A stretch of DNA of 64,000 bases from Massilia frigida (GCF_011682175.1 NZ_WHJG01000007.1:186001-250000); one strand, 5' to 3'; shown: positions 1 through 9,024, counted from the stretch's first letter. Numbers and translations are program-made. Notes: generated by a model not told the origin, from the letters alone.

Positions 1-2
1 TC

Positions 3-284
3 GAACTCCTCTTTGGGCTGCTCAGCCACATCGACAAAGGCAACGATGACGTACTGTTCTTTGCCAACGATGGCAGCTCGTTGGACGTCGGGGTCGATTG
101 GCGTGCCGCGCTACCAGCGTATTTCAGGTGCTTGGCCAAGGCCTCGTCGCCAGAGGAATTCGCGCCGACAGTGGAACGAGCGATTGCGGATTTTGTGATC
201 TGCGACCGCTCATGGTATGTCGAAGTCGCGCGCAACGTCGCCAACGATGCGCAACGTATTGCGCTGGACATGCTCGTGACCTGA
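3..284 (+). CDS. Hypothetical protein, 5'-truncated by window edge
   Basis: The frame is open from the first bases of the window to the TGA at 282-284, giving the last 93 residues of a protein whose start lies upstream. The visible part is acidic and soluble (it reads LFFANDGSSLDVGVDW, then a helical stretch rich in Ala and Glu) and has no membrane segment. I do not recognise the family. It is followed after 49 bases by another unrecognised gene on the same strand, so the two may be co-transcribed. Confidence 0.6.
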   Translation, partial: ELLFGLLSHIDKGNDDVLFFANDGSSLDVGVDWRAALPAYFRCLAKASSPEEFAPTVERAIADFVICDRSWYVEVARNVANDAQRIALDMLVT

Positions 285-333
285 CGTTCTCCTACCCCGT
301 CCAACTCTTCACAACAGCCCCTCCGAAAATCCC

Positions 334-729
334 ATGGCCGCAATGAATTTTTTGTTTCGAAAGCCCCGTTTCCCCATCGTCATCGACACCGGCAGCGGAC
401 TGATTGGCGCCAAGTCGTGGGCAGCGTGCGAAAAGCAGCTGGCAACCATCACTTTCGCAGACATGGCGCCACGCGACGTCATCGACGCGACCGTCGAAGC
501 GTTCTCCCTGTTTCCGGAGCATATGGTCTTCTCGCCCCTCACATTCAAGAAGCGCTGGACCAAGGCGGCGATCATTACGCTCTACAACAGCCAGAAGGGA
601 CCCGGCCGCCCAGCGTATCCGACCAACTCACTCGGCAACAAGAGCCTGGAGAAGGTGTTCGGGGACATCGTGGAGCTGCTCACCGCTCCAAGGAAAGTCG
701 ATGGCATCGTCGAGCATAAAATAAAGTAA
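334..729 (+). CDS. Hypothetical protein (131 aa)
   Basis: An ORF of 131 codons starting ATG at 334; a second in-frame ATG lies four codons downstream (343) and neither has a good ribosome-binding site. The product is basic, with FLFRKPRFPIVIDTGSGLIG near the N-terminus and a Lys-rich C-terminus, and shows no signal peptide or membrane helix. No family recognised. It sits between two other unrecognised genes on the same strand. It is accepted because its codon usage and GC pattern match the neighbouring genes and the spacing fits an operon. Confidence 0.55.
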   Translation: MAAMNFLFRKPRFPIVIDTGSGLIGAKSWAACEKQLATITFADMAPRDVIDATVEAFSLFPEHMVFSPLTFKKRWTKAAIITLYNSQKGPGRPAYPTNSLGNKSLEKVFGDIVELLTAPRKVDGIVEHKIK

Positions 730-793
730 ATCGTTTATATTCTATTCTCCCAAGACGAATATACAAGACAACTTCACAGGCAAGTTTCGACCA

Positions 794-2017
794 ATGGCTA
801 CAGCATACAAATTTCAGTTCTCCTCACGTTTCCGCCGCAACGCGTTCGGATGGAAATCAGACACCCCGATCCAACGCATCAAGGAAGCGCTCGCCGAAAT
901 CAAGGCGCTGGCCAGGAAGGAGCCTCTGCTGGCGGCCGAAGGCGCCGTGCTGTTCCTGGAGAAGCTGGCGCCGGCCATCGAACAGGTTGACAGCAGCTCG
1001 GGCCGCATCGGCTCGGCCGTCAATCGCGCCATCGAGACCCTGGTACCAATCATCGCCAAGGCGGACGTCAGCCGTGCGGCGCGCGGGAAATGGCTCGACC
1101 GGCTCTGGGAGGCGGTCCAGGAAGACGACATACCCTACCTTGAATACCTCGTGGAGTTCTGGGGCGAGCTGTGCGCGTCGCCGGAAATTGCATCCAGCTG
1201 GGCTGACCATCTGTCGCCGACGTTGACGGCAATGTGGGACCACTCTGCGCGCACGGGCGAGTTTGGCTACTTCAAGGGCACGCCAGCGTGCCTGGGCGCG
1301 CTGTTCGCGGCAGGCCGCCACGATGAACTGCTCGCCTTGATCGAGAAGTCCGAGTACCAGTACAAGTCGTGGCACAACAGAGTGTGGGGCGCCAAGGCCC
1401 TGGCTGCAGCTGGCAAGGGCGTGGAGGCCATCCGCTATGCCGAAGACGCGAAGGGACTGAACGCGCCGCTGACGGCCATTGCCGCGTTCTGCGAGGGTGT
1501 GTTGCTGGAGTCCGGGTTGGCGGATGAGGCATATGCGCGCTACGCGATCGACGCGACGTACGCAACAACCAATCTGGCCACCTTCAAGGCGATCGTCAAG
1601 AAATACCCGGGCAAGCCAAAGGAGACCGTCTTGCGTGACCTGATCGCGAGCCAGCCGGGCCAGGAGGGCAAATGGTTTGCCGCGGCCAAGGATGCCGGCT
1701 TCTTCGAGCTGGCCATTGAACTGGCGAACCGCAGCCCGTCAGACCCGCGCACGCTCATCCGCGCCGCCAGGGACTTCGCGGCCGAGCGGCCGCAGTTTGC
1801 GATGGCGGCAGGCATGACCGCGCTGCGCGGCATCGCCAATGGATGGGGCTATGACATCACGAGTATCGACGTCCTGGACGCGTACGCGGCCATGATGGCG
1901 GCGGCCGGCGCTGCGGGCGTCAATGAGAGCGTGGTCAAGGTGGATGTGCAGGCCTTGATTGCAGCAAGCCGGGGCGGTGAGTTCGTCGGGCAGGTGCTGA
2001 AACGCCAGTTAGCCTGA
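794..2017 (+). CDS. Hypothetical helical-repeat protein (407 aa)
   Basis: A 407-residue soluble, strongly alpha-helical, Ala-rich protein. Middle segments (around residues 190-260) alternate paired amphipathic helices of the kind seen in TPR-like solenoids (for example WGAKALAAAGKGVEAIRYAE), suggesting a scaffold or protein-binding role. No catalytic motif, signal peptide or transmembrane segment is visible. The preceding 64 bases are AT-rich (TTTATATTCTATTC at 736-749) and could hold its promoter. Function unknown; the repeat reading is inference from helix periodicity only. Confidence 0.75.
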   Translation: MATAYKFQFSSRFRRNAFGWKSDTPIQRIKEALAEIKALARKEPLLAAEGAVLFLEKLAPAIEQVDSSSGRIGSAVNRAIETLVPIIAKADVSRAARGKWLDRLWEAVQEDDIPYLEYLVEFWGELCASPEIASSWADHLSPTLTAMWDHSARTGEFGYFKGTPACLGALFAAGRHDELLALIEKSEYQYKSWHNRVWGAKALAAAGKGVEAIRYAEDAKGLNAPLTAIAAFCEGVLLESGLADEAYARYAIDATYATTNLATFKAIVKKYPGKPKETVLRDLIASQPGQEGKWFAAAKDAGFFELAIELANRSPSDPRTLIRAARDFAAERPQFAMAAGMTALRGIANGWGYDITSIDVLDAYAAMMAAAGAAGVNESVVKVDVQALIAASRGGEFVGQVLKRQLA

Positions 2018-2305
2018 AAAACGCACGGGTGCGCCATCAGCGCCATGCGACGACGGCGTTCGAGCGTTCAGGGGTCCCGGCTGACGACATTACCAAGATT
2101 GCGCCAGCATGCAGGCACGTGGACGGCATCAGCACGGCGGGCACGCGCAAACTGTTGCCCTGACGAGAGGGCGGCGCGCCTGACACGCCGTTCCAGGCCC
2201 CCGGGCGTTGGCGATCCGTTGTTATCGCACCAGTGGCGCTCGCCACACTTGGCCGCGCACGCGCCGGCATGGCACACTCATTGTTTCGCCAGACCAACCC
2301 AACCC

Positions 2306-3211
2306 ATGATGCGCACGATCACCAATCGCTTGCCGGGCGTTTTCCGCATGCTGGTGGCATCGCTGGCGCTCGCCTGCCCTGCCCGGGCCGCCACCGAGCT
2401 GACCTATCCGCTCTCCAGCGATGGCATCGACAGCCGCTACGACTACGACTGGGCGGTGCTGCGCGCGGCGATGGAAAAGACCGCGCCCGGCTTCGGCGCA
2501 TTCGGGCAGCGCCAGTCGCCGGTGGCGATGTCGCCGTCCCGCATCGTCCAGGAAATGTCGATGGCATCCGGCCGCATCAATGTGTTCGTGCGCGCCAGCT
2601 CGCCTGAACTGGAAAAACAATTCCTGCCGGTCCGGCTGCCGGTCGACCGCGGCCTGCTCGGCTACCGCCTGCTGCTGATCCGCCAGGACGAGCGGCCCCG
2701 TTTTGCACAAGTGAAAACGGTGGCCGACCTGCGCCCGCTGCGCGCCGGCCTGGGCCAGGGCTGGGCCGACATCCCGGTCTTGCAAAGCGCGGGCATCAGC
2801 GTGGTCGAGGGCAGCAACTACGCCGGCCTGTTCGCCATGCTGGAGGCCGGACGCTTCGATTTTTTCTCGCGCTCCGCCGACGAAGCCCTGCGCGAATTCG
2901 ATGAACGCCGCGATCAATACCGGCAGATCGCGATCGAACCGACACTGCTGCTGCACTATCCGCTGCCCCGCTATTTCTTTCTGCGGCGCGACGCGCAAGG
3001 CATGCTGCTGGCGCAGCGCATCGAGGCGGGCATGGAAATGATGATCCGCGACGGCACGCTCAACACCCTGTTCCAGCAATACAAAGGCGACATCATCGCC
3101 CGCGCGGCAATGAAGCAGCGGCGCGTCATCAGGCTGCCCAATCCGCGCCTGACGCCGGAAACGCCGCTGTCGCGCACCGAACTCTGGTTCAATCCCCTGA
3201 CCGGAAAATAA
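2306..3211 (+). CDS. Periplasmic solute-binding protein, SBP_bac_3-like
   Basis: The product is 301 residues when read from the ATG at 2306, chosen because it places an n-h-c signal peptide (hydrophobic MLVASLALACPARAA) at the N-terminus; the frame stays open upstream but that stretch is non-coding in character. After the signal the protein has the layout of extracellular solute-binding proteins of the polar amino acid/family 3 type used by some bacteria as stand-alone sensors: DLRPLRAGLGQGWADIPVL in the middle and a C-terminal GTLNTLFQQYKGD helix. No permease or ATPase gene is adjacent, so it may not serve a dedicated ABC importer. The substrate cannot be predicted. Confidence 0.75.
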   Translation: MMRTITNRLPGVFRMLVASLALACPARAATELTYPLSSDGIDSRYDYDWAVLRAAMEKTAPGFGAFGQRQSPVAMSPSRIVQEMSMASGRINVFVRASSPELEKQFLPVRLPVDRGLLGYRLLLIRQDERPRFAQVKTVADLRPLRAGLGQGWADIPVLQSAGISVVEGSNYAGLFAMLEAGRFDFFSRSADEALREFDERRDQYRQIAIEPTLLLHYPLPRYFFLRRDAQGMLLAQRIEAGMEMMIRDGTLNTLFQQYKGDIIARAAMKQRRVIRLPNPRLTPETPLSRTELWFNPLTGK

Positions 3212-3324
3212 GCGCAGCGCCGGCAAGCGGGCCTCCCGGTCGAACCCGATGTCGAGGCCCCTCCCGCCGCGATCATCCCTTGGCCCGCCACGGACCGGCG
3301 CCCTTCAGGACAAGGGGGCGCAGA

Positions 3325-4131
3325 TCAATGCGCGAGCGGACCGCGCAGGCGCGGCGCGACGGTGCCGGTTTGCGAGGCGCCGAACAGGGCGACCCGGGCC
3401 GCCTCGTAGCGTTCGATCAAATCCGCTTCCGCCACCGACGGCATGGTCAGGCTCTCGCCCTGGTCGAGCGCGAACAGGGCGGCGTCGACCATGGCATCGG
3501 CCTGCATGACGGTCTCCGGCGCCAGCGCCGACAAGGGAACGCCGGACGGGTCCCACAGCTCGGTGGCGGTGGCCGCCGGCAGCACTGCCTGGACCTTGAC
3601 GCCGGTGCCGGCCAGCTCTTGCTCCAGGCCGCGAGTGAATGCCACCACGAATGCCTTGGTCCCGCTGTAGACCGAACTGATGGCCAGCGAGTGCAGCCCC
3701 AGCACGGACGCGATGTTGATGATCGTTCCCTCATTGCGCAGCTTGAAACCGGGCAGGGCCGCGTGCGTCAGCCGGGCCAGCGCCGTGATGTTCAGCGCGA
3801 CCTGGGAGGACAGATCGGCAACGCTGCTGCCTTCAATCGGCGTCAGCCGTGCAACGCCGGCGTTATTGACCAGCACGCTGATCGCCGGGTTGGTGGCGAG
3901 CAAGTGGGCAACGCTCTCCTGCCCCGCTTCGGTGCCCAGGTCGGCGCTCAGCGGCTCGACCTGCACGCCATGCGCGGCCGCAATCGTGGCCGCCAGCGCA
4001 CGCAGGCGATCCGCGCGGCGGGCCACCAGGACCAGGTCATAGCCGCGTTGTGCCAGGCGGTCGGCGTAGATGGCGCCGATGCCCGACGAAGCGCCGGTCA
4101 CCACTGCGATTTTTCGGGAAGTGCTTGACAT
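3325..4131 (-). CDS. SDR family NAD(P)-dependent oxidoreductase
   Basis: Classical short-chain dehydrogenase/reductase of 268 residues. The N-terminus has the Rossmann glycine motif TGASSGIG (about residues 12-19) followed by the NNAG motif (VLVNNAGVA) and the catalytic YxxxK pair in SSVYSGTKAF with the upstream Ser in INIASVLG. The start at 4131 is set by AAAGGA six bases upstream; a longer in-frame extension of 35 codons runs through the promoter region and is not credible. The substrate is not predictable. Its upstream region carries an 18-bp near-palindrome (4181-4198) that looks like a repressor site. Confidence 0.9.
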   Translation of the reverse strand: MSSTSRKIAVVTGASSGIGAIYADRLAQRGYDLVLVARRADRLRALAATIAAAHGVQVEPLSADLGTEAGQESVAHLLATNPAISVLVNNAGVARLTPIEGSSVADLSSQVALNITALARLTHAALPGFKLRNEGTIINIASVLGLHSLAISSVYSGTKAFVVAFTRGLEQELAGTGVKVQAVLPAATATELWDPSGVPLSALAPETVMQADAMVDAALFALDQGESLTMPSVAEADLIERYEAARVALFGASQTGTVAPRLRGPLAH

Positions 4132-4180
4132 GGTATTTCCTTTTTGTTGAGCGTGGCGGGATGCGACGCCAGGGCACAAA

Positions 4181-4198
4181 ATATGACGATCATCATAT
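4181..4198. promoter_or_regulatory. Palindromic operator, copy 1, upstream of SDR gene
   Basis: ATATGACGATCATCATAT is an 18-bp near-perfect inverted repeat (ATATGAYGATCRTCATAT). It lies 50-67 bases upstream of the SDR start codon in the 417-bp divergent gap between the SDR and GH39 genes. Size and symmetry resemble operators of TetR-family repressors (family knowledge), but no such regulator gene is adjacent. Apart from this and the second copy I see nothing else defined in the gap 4132-4548. Confidence 0.5.
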
Positions 4199-4311
4199 TT
4201 ATATTCAAAAAAACTGCCGAACAAACTCATCGGCAATCGACGAAAACTGCTTTAGCGTGGCGAAGAAGAAGGCGCAGTGGCTAGGGGCCGTGCCTTTGTG
4301 CGATTTCGCCT

Positions 4312-4329
4312 GCATGATAATCATCATAT
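4312..4329. promoter_or_regulatory. Palindromic operator, copy 2
   Basis: GCATGATAATCATCATAT shares with copy 1 the arrangement ATGAY-N4-ATCAT at the same spacing and is followed by the AT-rich ATATCG. It is 131 bases from copy 1 and about 220 bases upstream of the GH39 start. Two spaced copies could allow one dimeric repressor to control both divergent genes. Confidence 0.45.
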
Positions 4330-4548
4330 ATCGTTTTCATTTCCGGTGCACGCCGTCAGCGGAAATGCGCGGCGCCGGGGTGCCGGCGCTGTGCCAATTG
4401 CCGGCGTCATGCGGTCCTGGCATCGATGCGTGGCGGCTGCCGCTGGCGGATTTCATAACGCGCAAACGCAGTTTTCACGATTGCGGCGCCAGCGTCCCTC
4501 TTCCAGAATGCAGGACACCTTGATCCTTGCTTGCGCGGAGAACGACAC

Positions 4549-6141
4549 ATGAGTCCAAAGAAGATCGGCATTGCCCTGCTGAGTGCCATGCTGGCCGTGC
4601 CGCTGGCAAGCCAGGCACAAACGCGCGTGATCGACATCGATACCAAGGCCATCGCGGGCCGTTTCGACCCGGCTTTCAATTTTTCCATCGGCGCCGGCCG
4701 CGCCAACGAAGGATTGCGCGCCGACTGGCAGCAGCAGCTGGCCCAGGTCAAGCGCGATGCGGGTTTCAAATATATCCGCATGCACGGCCTGCTCTCCGAC
4801 GACATGGCCGTGTACCGGGTCGACGCGCAAGGCAAGGAACAATACAACTTCCAGTACGTCGACGCGCTCTACGATTACCTGCTGAGCATCGGCGTCAAAC
4901 CCTTCGTCGAACTGGGCTTCATGCCGTCGCAGATGGTCAGCGGCGACAAAACCGTTTTCTGGTGGCGCGGCAACGTGACACCGCCTAAAGACTATGCCGC
5001 CTGGGAACGCCTGATCAGCGCCCTGACCGAACATTTCACCGAGCGCTACGGCGCGCGCGAAGTGGCCAGCTGGTACTTTGAAGTGTGGAACGAACCGAAC
5101 CTGGACGGCTTCTGGGCCGGTTCGCAGGACGACTACTTCAAGCTCTACAGCCATGCCGCGCGCGCGATCAAGCGTGTGGGCGCCAATTACAAGGTGGGCG
5201 GCCCCGCCACCGCCGGCGCCGCATGGATACCGGAAATGATCGCTTACTGCGCCAGCAATGCGGTCCCGCTCGATTTCGTCAGCACCCACACTTACGGCGT
5301 CAATCAAGGCTTCCTGGACGAATACGGCACCACTGGCACCGTGCTCAGCAAGGATGGCGATGCGGTCAGCGCCGACGTCCTCAGGAATCGCCAGCAAATC
5401 GCGGCATCGGCCATGCCGGGGCTGGAACTGCATTACACCGAATGGAGTTCGTCGTACACGCCGGCCGACCCCACGCACGACAGCTACCACCAGGCTACGT
5501 ACATCCTGCAAAAGCTCAAGCAGGTCGGCGGCGCGGCGCAATCGATGTCGTACTGGGTGTTCACCGATATTTTTGAAGAAGCCGGGCCACGCATGGAAGC
5601 CTTTCACGGCGGCTTTGGCCTGATGAATACCCAGGGAATCAAGAAGCCCGCCTATTTTGCCTACCAGTTCCTCAACCGGCTGGCCCCGGCCGCGCTGAAA
5701 AACAGCGACAGCCAATCGTTCGCCACCACCGACAAACAGGGCAAGGTCCAGCTGCTGCTGTGGGATTACACACACACGCTTCCGGAAGGCGTCAATAACC
5801 AGCAGTATTTCATCAAGGACCTGCCACCCAGGGACAAAGGCCAGGTCGCCGTCACCATGCGCGGACTGAAAGCCGGCAACTACCAGGTGACGCTCTCCAC
5901 GGTCGGCTACAAGCGCAACGATGCGTTTACCGCCTACATCGGCATGGGCTCGCCGAAACAGCTGGGGAAAAGCCAGGTCGCTGCCCTGGCATCGCTCGCC
6001 AGCGGCAAGCCGGACGAGCAAAGAACGGTGCGCGTGGGTGCCGATGGCCGCTTCAGCATGCAACTGCCTCTGCGCGAAAACGATGTGGTCCTGCTGGAGC
6101 TCAGTGCCGGCAAACCGGCCCCACGCCGGACTGTTCACTGA
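4549..6141 (+). CDS. Secreted glycoside hydrolase family 39 (beta-xylosidase-like)
   Basis: A 530-residue exported hydrolase. The ATG at 4549 has GGAG eight bases upstream and begins a signal peptide (MSPKKIGIALLSAMLAVPLA, cleavage after SQA). The TIM-barrel shows the clan-A hallmarks: the acid/base in WYFEVWNEPN (Glu182) and the nucleophile in LHYTEWSSSY (Glu298), spaced as in GH39 beta-xylosidases. The C-terminal about 130 residues look like the beta-sandwich accessory domain of that family. It probably releases xylose or related sugars from oligosaccharides in the periplasm or outside the cell. An exported alpha/beta hydrolase follows 208 bases downstream on the same strand. Confidence 0.88.
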   Translation: MSPKKIGIALLSAMLAVPLASQAQTRVIDIDTKAIAGRFDPAFNFSIGAGRANEGLRADWQQQLAQVKRDAGFKYIRMHGLLSDDMAVYRVDAQGKEQYNFQYVDALYDYLLSIGVKPFVELGFMPSQMVSGDKTVFWWRGNVTPPKDYAAWERLISALTEHFTERYGAREVASWYFEVWNEPNLDGFWAGSQDDYFKLYSHAARAIKRVGANYKVGGPATAGAAWIPEMIAYCASNAVPLDFVSTHTYGVNQGFLDEYGTTGTVLSKDGDAVSADVLRNRQQIAASAMPGLELHYTEWSSSYTPADPTHDSYHQATYILQKLKQVGGAAQSMSYWVFTDIFEEAGPRMEAFHGGFGLMNTQGIKKPAYFAYQFLNRLAPAALKNSDSQSFATTDKQGKVQLLLWDYTHTLPEGVNNQQYFIKDLPPRDKGQVAVTMRGLKAGNYQVTLSTVGYKRNDAFTAYIGMGSPKQLGKSQVAALASLASGKPDEQRTVRVGADGRFSMQLPLRENDVVLLELSAGKPAPRRTVH

Positions 6142-6349
6142 AACGCCTGCCCATCCCGCCCGCGTCGCACTAAAACCCTTGCCAGGCCTTCAAAGTTTTT
6201 CTATATTGCAAAGGTTGCTGCGCCGCAGGACACGGGTGGGTTCACCATCCGCAGTCCATGCAGCGCTCCCGAGCGCGTACGCTGTTCCCCGCCGCGCACC
6301 TTTCCGCCATGCATGTCGACGCCGCCGTGGCGTCACCAAAGGACTCACC

Positions 6350-7300
6350 ATGAATTCCCTCCGTTTACCCGCGCTGATGCTGGCCCTGGCGGCTGCTTTT
6401 GGCGTCCAGCTGCACGCCGCTGCGCAGTCCCAGCCCGTCCGTCCGGCCAAATCCGCCGAGAGCGGCGACCTTGCCGACGCGCGCAAGGGATTCCGGACCA
6501 CGCTGGTGCGCAAAATGCCCGCGCAGCCGCCCATCCCGGCGCCGCCGGCCGAGGTCTTCAAGCTGGTGAGCTACGATGCCGCGCCCGGCAAACTCGGCGC
6601 GTATCTGACGCCCGACCCGCGCGACGGCAAAAAGCATCCGGCCATCATCTGGATCACCGGCGGCGACTCCAACAGCATCGACGCGCTGTGGCAACCAGGG
6701 CCGGACAGCAACGACCAGACCGCGAGCGCCTATCGCAAGGCGGGCATCATCATGATGTTCCCGTCTCTGCGCGGCGGCAACGACAATCCCGGCGTGCGCG
6801 AAGGCTTCCTCGGTGAAGTCGACGATGTGCTGGCCGCCGCAAGCTACCTGGCCAGGCAAGCGTACGTCGATCCCGACCGGATTTACCTCGGTGGACACAG
6901 TACCGGCGGCACCCTGGCGCTGCTCACAGCCGAAATCTCGACGCGCTTTCGCGCCGTCTTTGCCTTTGGCCCGGTTGAAGACATCGATGGCTATGGCGGA
7001 CGCTTCACCGGCTTCAATCCGGCCAATCCGCGCGAAGCGGCGCTGCGCTCACCCGGGCGCTGGCTCGAATCGGTGCGCTCGCCGGTATTCGTGATCGAAG
7101 GCGCGGGAGGCAATATCGACTCGCTGCTGGCCATGCGCAGCGCCACGCGCAACCAGCATATCCGCTTCATTCCGGTACACGGCGCCAATCACTTCAACGT
7201 GCTGGCTCCGGCGAACAAGCAGATCGCGCAGAAAATTCTCCTCGACACCGGGCCGGCCACCAATATCACGCTATCCCCCGCGCAAATGGCGCCGCGCTAG
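6350..7300 (+). CDS. Exported alpha/beta hydrolase (prolyl oligopeptidase-like fold)
   Basis: A 316-residue protein starting at the ATG at 6350 with AAAGGA six bases upstream. A signal peptide (LPALMLALAAAFGVQLHAAA) is followed by an alpha/beta-hydrolase domain: the oxyanion strand HPAIIWITGGD, the nucleophile elbow GGHSTGG (about residues 182-188), and a late His in HGANHFNVL. This resembles S9-type esterases/peptidases of the DUF/dienelactone hydrolase kind; the substrate is unknown. The gap upstream (6142-6349) contains an AT-rich TTTTTCTATATTGC at about 6197-6210 that could be a promoter, so it may be transcribed apart from the GH39 gene. Confidence 0.85.
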   Translation: MNSLRLPALMLALAAAFGVQLHAAAQSQPVRPAKSAESGDLADARKGFRTTLVRKMPAQPPIPAPPAEVFKLVSYDAAPGKLGAYLTPDPRDGKKHPAIIWITGGDSNSIDALWQPGPDSNDQTASAYRKAGIIMMFPSLRGGNDNPGVREGFLGEVDDVLAAASYLARQAYVDPDRIYLGGHSTGGTLALLTAEISTRFRAVFAFGPVEDIDGYGGRFTGFNPANPREAALRSPGRWLESVRSPVFVIEGAGGNIDSLLAMRSATRNQHIRFIPVHGANHFNVLAPANKQIAQKILLDTGPATNITLSPAQMAPR

Positions 7301-7631
7301 GCAGCGCCACGCGGGCAACGCGGCCCTCATGAGCAGGCACCAGATCGGGCTGTTTGCCACATGCCACGACGTTGACCGCAGCTCCCGGCTGTTTAGCAAA
7401 CAGGTCGGCATGGCATTCAGTGCCGCCGGAGCCGGCTCATGCGTATGCTTGAGCGCGGCAAGCATGCTGATGAGCAGGAAAGTACGGTATGAATTGTCTG
7501 CGATGACATGATTTGCTAGAATCATCTTGTTTTTTTTATATTTAACATATATCGAGCAAGATCAAATCGCTTGCCGACCTGGAAAACGCCATCGCCATGC
7601 ATGCCAAAAAAACCCTGTTCGTTGCCCGGAA
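7301..7631. other. Gene-free stretch before the effector island
   Basis: No credible coding sequence: short frames here lack ribosome-binding sites. The right half is AT-rich (a run of nine T at about 7529-7538 and TTTAACATATATCGAG) and holds a promoter-like pair described separately. The left half is ordinary GC-rich sequence in which I see nothing. Confidence 0.5.
7494..7522 (+). promoter_or_regulatory. Putative sigma70 promoter of the ankyrin/EagR/Rhs island
   Basis: TTGTCT at 7494-7499 and TAGAAT at 7517-7522 are separated by exactly 17 bases. The predicted transcript start near 7530 would leave a leader of about 100 bases before the ankyrin gene at 7632. Motif matching by eye only. Confidence 0.45.
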
Positions 7632-8438
7632 ATGAATAAAGCTCTCCGTGCCGCCGTGCTGGCTGCCTGCGTGCCGGGTTTGCCACTGGCCTGGGCAGCG
7701 CCGTTGCCCAACCAGCCATCGGCGCTCCAGCGCTGTCCCGCCAGCGCCGACAGCGCCGACAAACGCCAGGCCGCCGACCGGCCGCCGGCCCGCGCGCCAC
7801 GCATCTTTGGCGCCCTCGGCAAGGAGCGCCACGCGGCGCTGAAAAAAATCCTGGATGCCGGTGACAATCCGAATTCCTGCCATGGCGGCATCACGCCGCT
7901 GATCGCGGCGGCGGCCAGCGGCGATGTGGACGCCCTCCACATGCTGCACCAGGCCGGCGCGGTGCTCGATGCGCCGCGTGGCGCCCAGGGTGGCAGCGCC
8001 CTGCACGCGGCGCTGGCCAGCAGCCGCTGGCCGGCCGCGAGCGCCCTGCTCGAACGCGGCGCCGATGCGCGCCAGCGCGACGACCATGGCAATACCGGCC
8101 TGCACCTGCTGGCCAACAGCGTCCACACGGCGGACACGCGCGCGCAAACCGCGCTGGCCGACATGATGCTCAAGGGCGGCGCCGCGATCGACCTGGCCGG
8201 GCCGCAAGCGAACACCCCGCTGATGCTGGCCATCGAAGCCGGCAACCATGACCTGACCGCTTTCCTGGTCGACCAGGGCGCCGACCCGGCCCTGCGCAAC
8301 GCGCGCGGCGAGAACGCGCTGGCCATCGCGCGGCGGCGCGCCCTGCCCGGCATTGTCGCCATGCTGGAGCGCTGCATCGGCCAGCGTCCGCCGCACTGCG
8401 CCGATAACGCCGCGCCGCCGCGCTACTCGACCAAGTAG
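7632..8438 (+). CDS. Exported ankyrin-repeat protein
   Basis: The product has 268 residues from the ATG at 7632, chosen because it begins a signal peptide (MNKALRAAVLAACVPGLPLA, then WAAP); longer in-frame starts lie in the promoter region. After a linker rich in Ala, Pro and Arg, four to five ankyrin units cover about residues 70-245 (NSCHGGITPLIAAAASGD, GSALHAALASSRW, HGNTGLHLLA, ANTPLMLAIEAGNHD, GENALAIARRRA). Ankyrin proteins bind other proteins; periplasmic ones are often found beside secreted toxins. It precedes the EagR/Rhs genes by 62 bases on the same strand, so a link to the effector is possible but unproven. Confidence 0.85.
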   Translation: MNKALRAAVLAACVPGLPLAWAAPLPNQPSALQRCPASADSADKRQAADRPPARAPRIFGALGKERHAALKKILDAGDNPNSCHGGITPLIAAAASGDVDALHMLHQAGAVLDAPRGAQGGSALHAALASSRWPAASALLERGADARQRDDHGNTGLHLLANSVHTADTRAQTALADMMLKGGAAIDLAGPQANTPLMLAIEAGNHDLTAFLVDQGADPALRNARGENALAIARRRALPGIVAMLERCIGQRPPHCADNAAPPRYSTK

Positions 8439-8500
8439 GGCCAGTCCCTGCCGACGCCCCCATTGCCAATCACTTTTTTCTCAGAAAACGGAACCAGCAC

Positions 8501-9004
8501 ATGAGCGACAACACCGCAGCAAACAGCACGGACCCGGCACCCCGGGTCGGCATCCACGAAGGCAGCATCGGCCTACCCCCAGGCTACCAGGACAACACCA
8601 CCAATATCTTCGTACCGGCCGACCTGCAAAACCAGCCCAACCTGAGCATCGCGCGCGACTGGCTGGCCGAAGGCGAAACCCTCGCCACCTATGTCGACCG
8701 CCAGCTTGGCCTGCTCAAGGCGCGCCTGGCCGGCCACAAGCTGCTCGAGCGCACGCAAGAGCGCCTTGGCGCGCACCAGCCGGACATGCTGGGCGAACGG
8801 ATCGACGCACAGTACAAGAACGGGCCCCAGACGATACGCCAGCGCCAGGCCGCTTTTTTGATCGGACCGAAACGCGCGCTGATCCTCACCGCCGCCACCG
8901 CGCGTCCGTTCGACGAGCGTTTTGATACCCTGTGGCGCAATTGGCTCGACAGTTTTGCACCGCCCGCCAGCACCAGCGGGGACCTTAGCTCAACCGACGC
9001 GTAA
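8501..9004 (+). CDS. EagR-type chaperone (DcrB/DUF1795-like) for the PAAR-Rhs effector
   Basis: A small 167-residue cytosolic protein directly upstream (20 bases) of a PAAR-Rhs gene with N-terminal membrane segments. This position, the size and the DcrB/DUF1795-like features (N-terminal [18 protein letters not shown], then helical [18 protein letters not shown], the strand QRQAAFLI, and the final [15 protein letters not shown] helix) match the effector-associated gene (Eag) chaperones, which shield the transmembrane regions of type VI Rhs effectors until loading onto VgrG (family knowledge). Assignment rests on context plus motif resemblance. Confidence 0.8.
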   Translation: MSDNTAANSTDPAPRVGIHEGSIGLPPGYQDNTTNIFVPADLQNQPNLSIARDWLAEGETLATYVDRQLGLLKARLAGHKLLERTQERLGAHQPDMLGERIDAQYKNGPQTIRQRQAAFLIGPKRALILTAATARPFDERFDTLWRNWLDSFAPPASTSGDLSSTDA

Positions 9005-9024
9005 AAACCCAACGGAACGCCGCC

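Noticed and set aside
2270-2286. Possible sigma54 promoter (TGGCAC-N5-TTGTT) before the solute-binding protein gene
   Set aside because: The -12 element has GT instead of the near-invariant GC, and it would leave only about ten bases of leader; no regulator or enhancer site nearby.
4453-6138. 561-codon open frame antisense to the GH39 gene
   Set aside because: The plus frame has a signal peptide and both catalytic Glu motifs; the antisense frame shows no motif and is explained by high GC.
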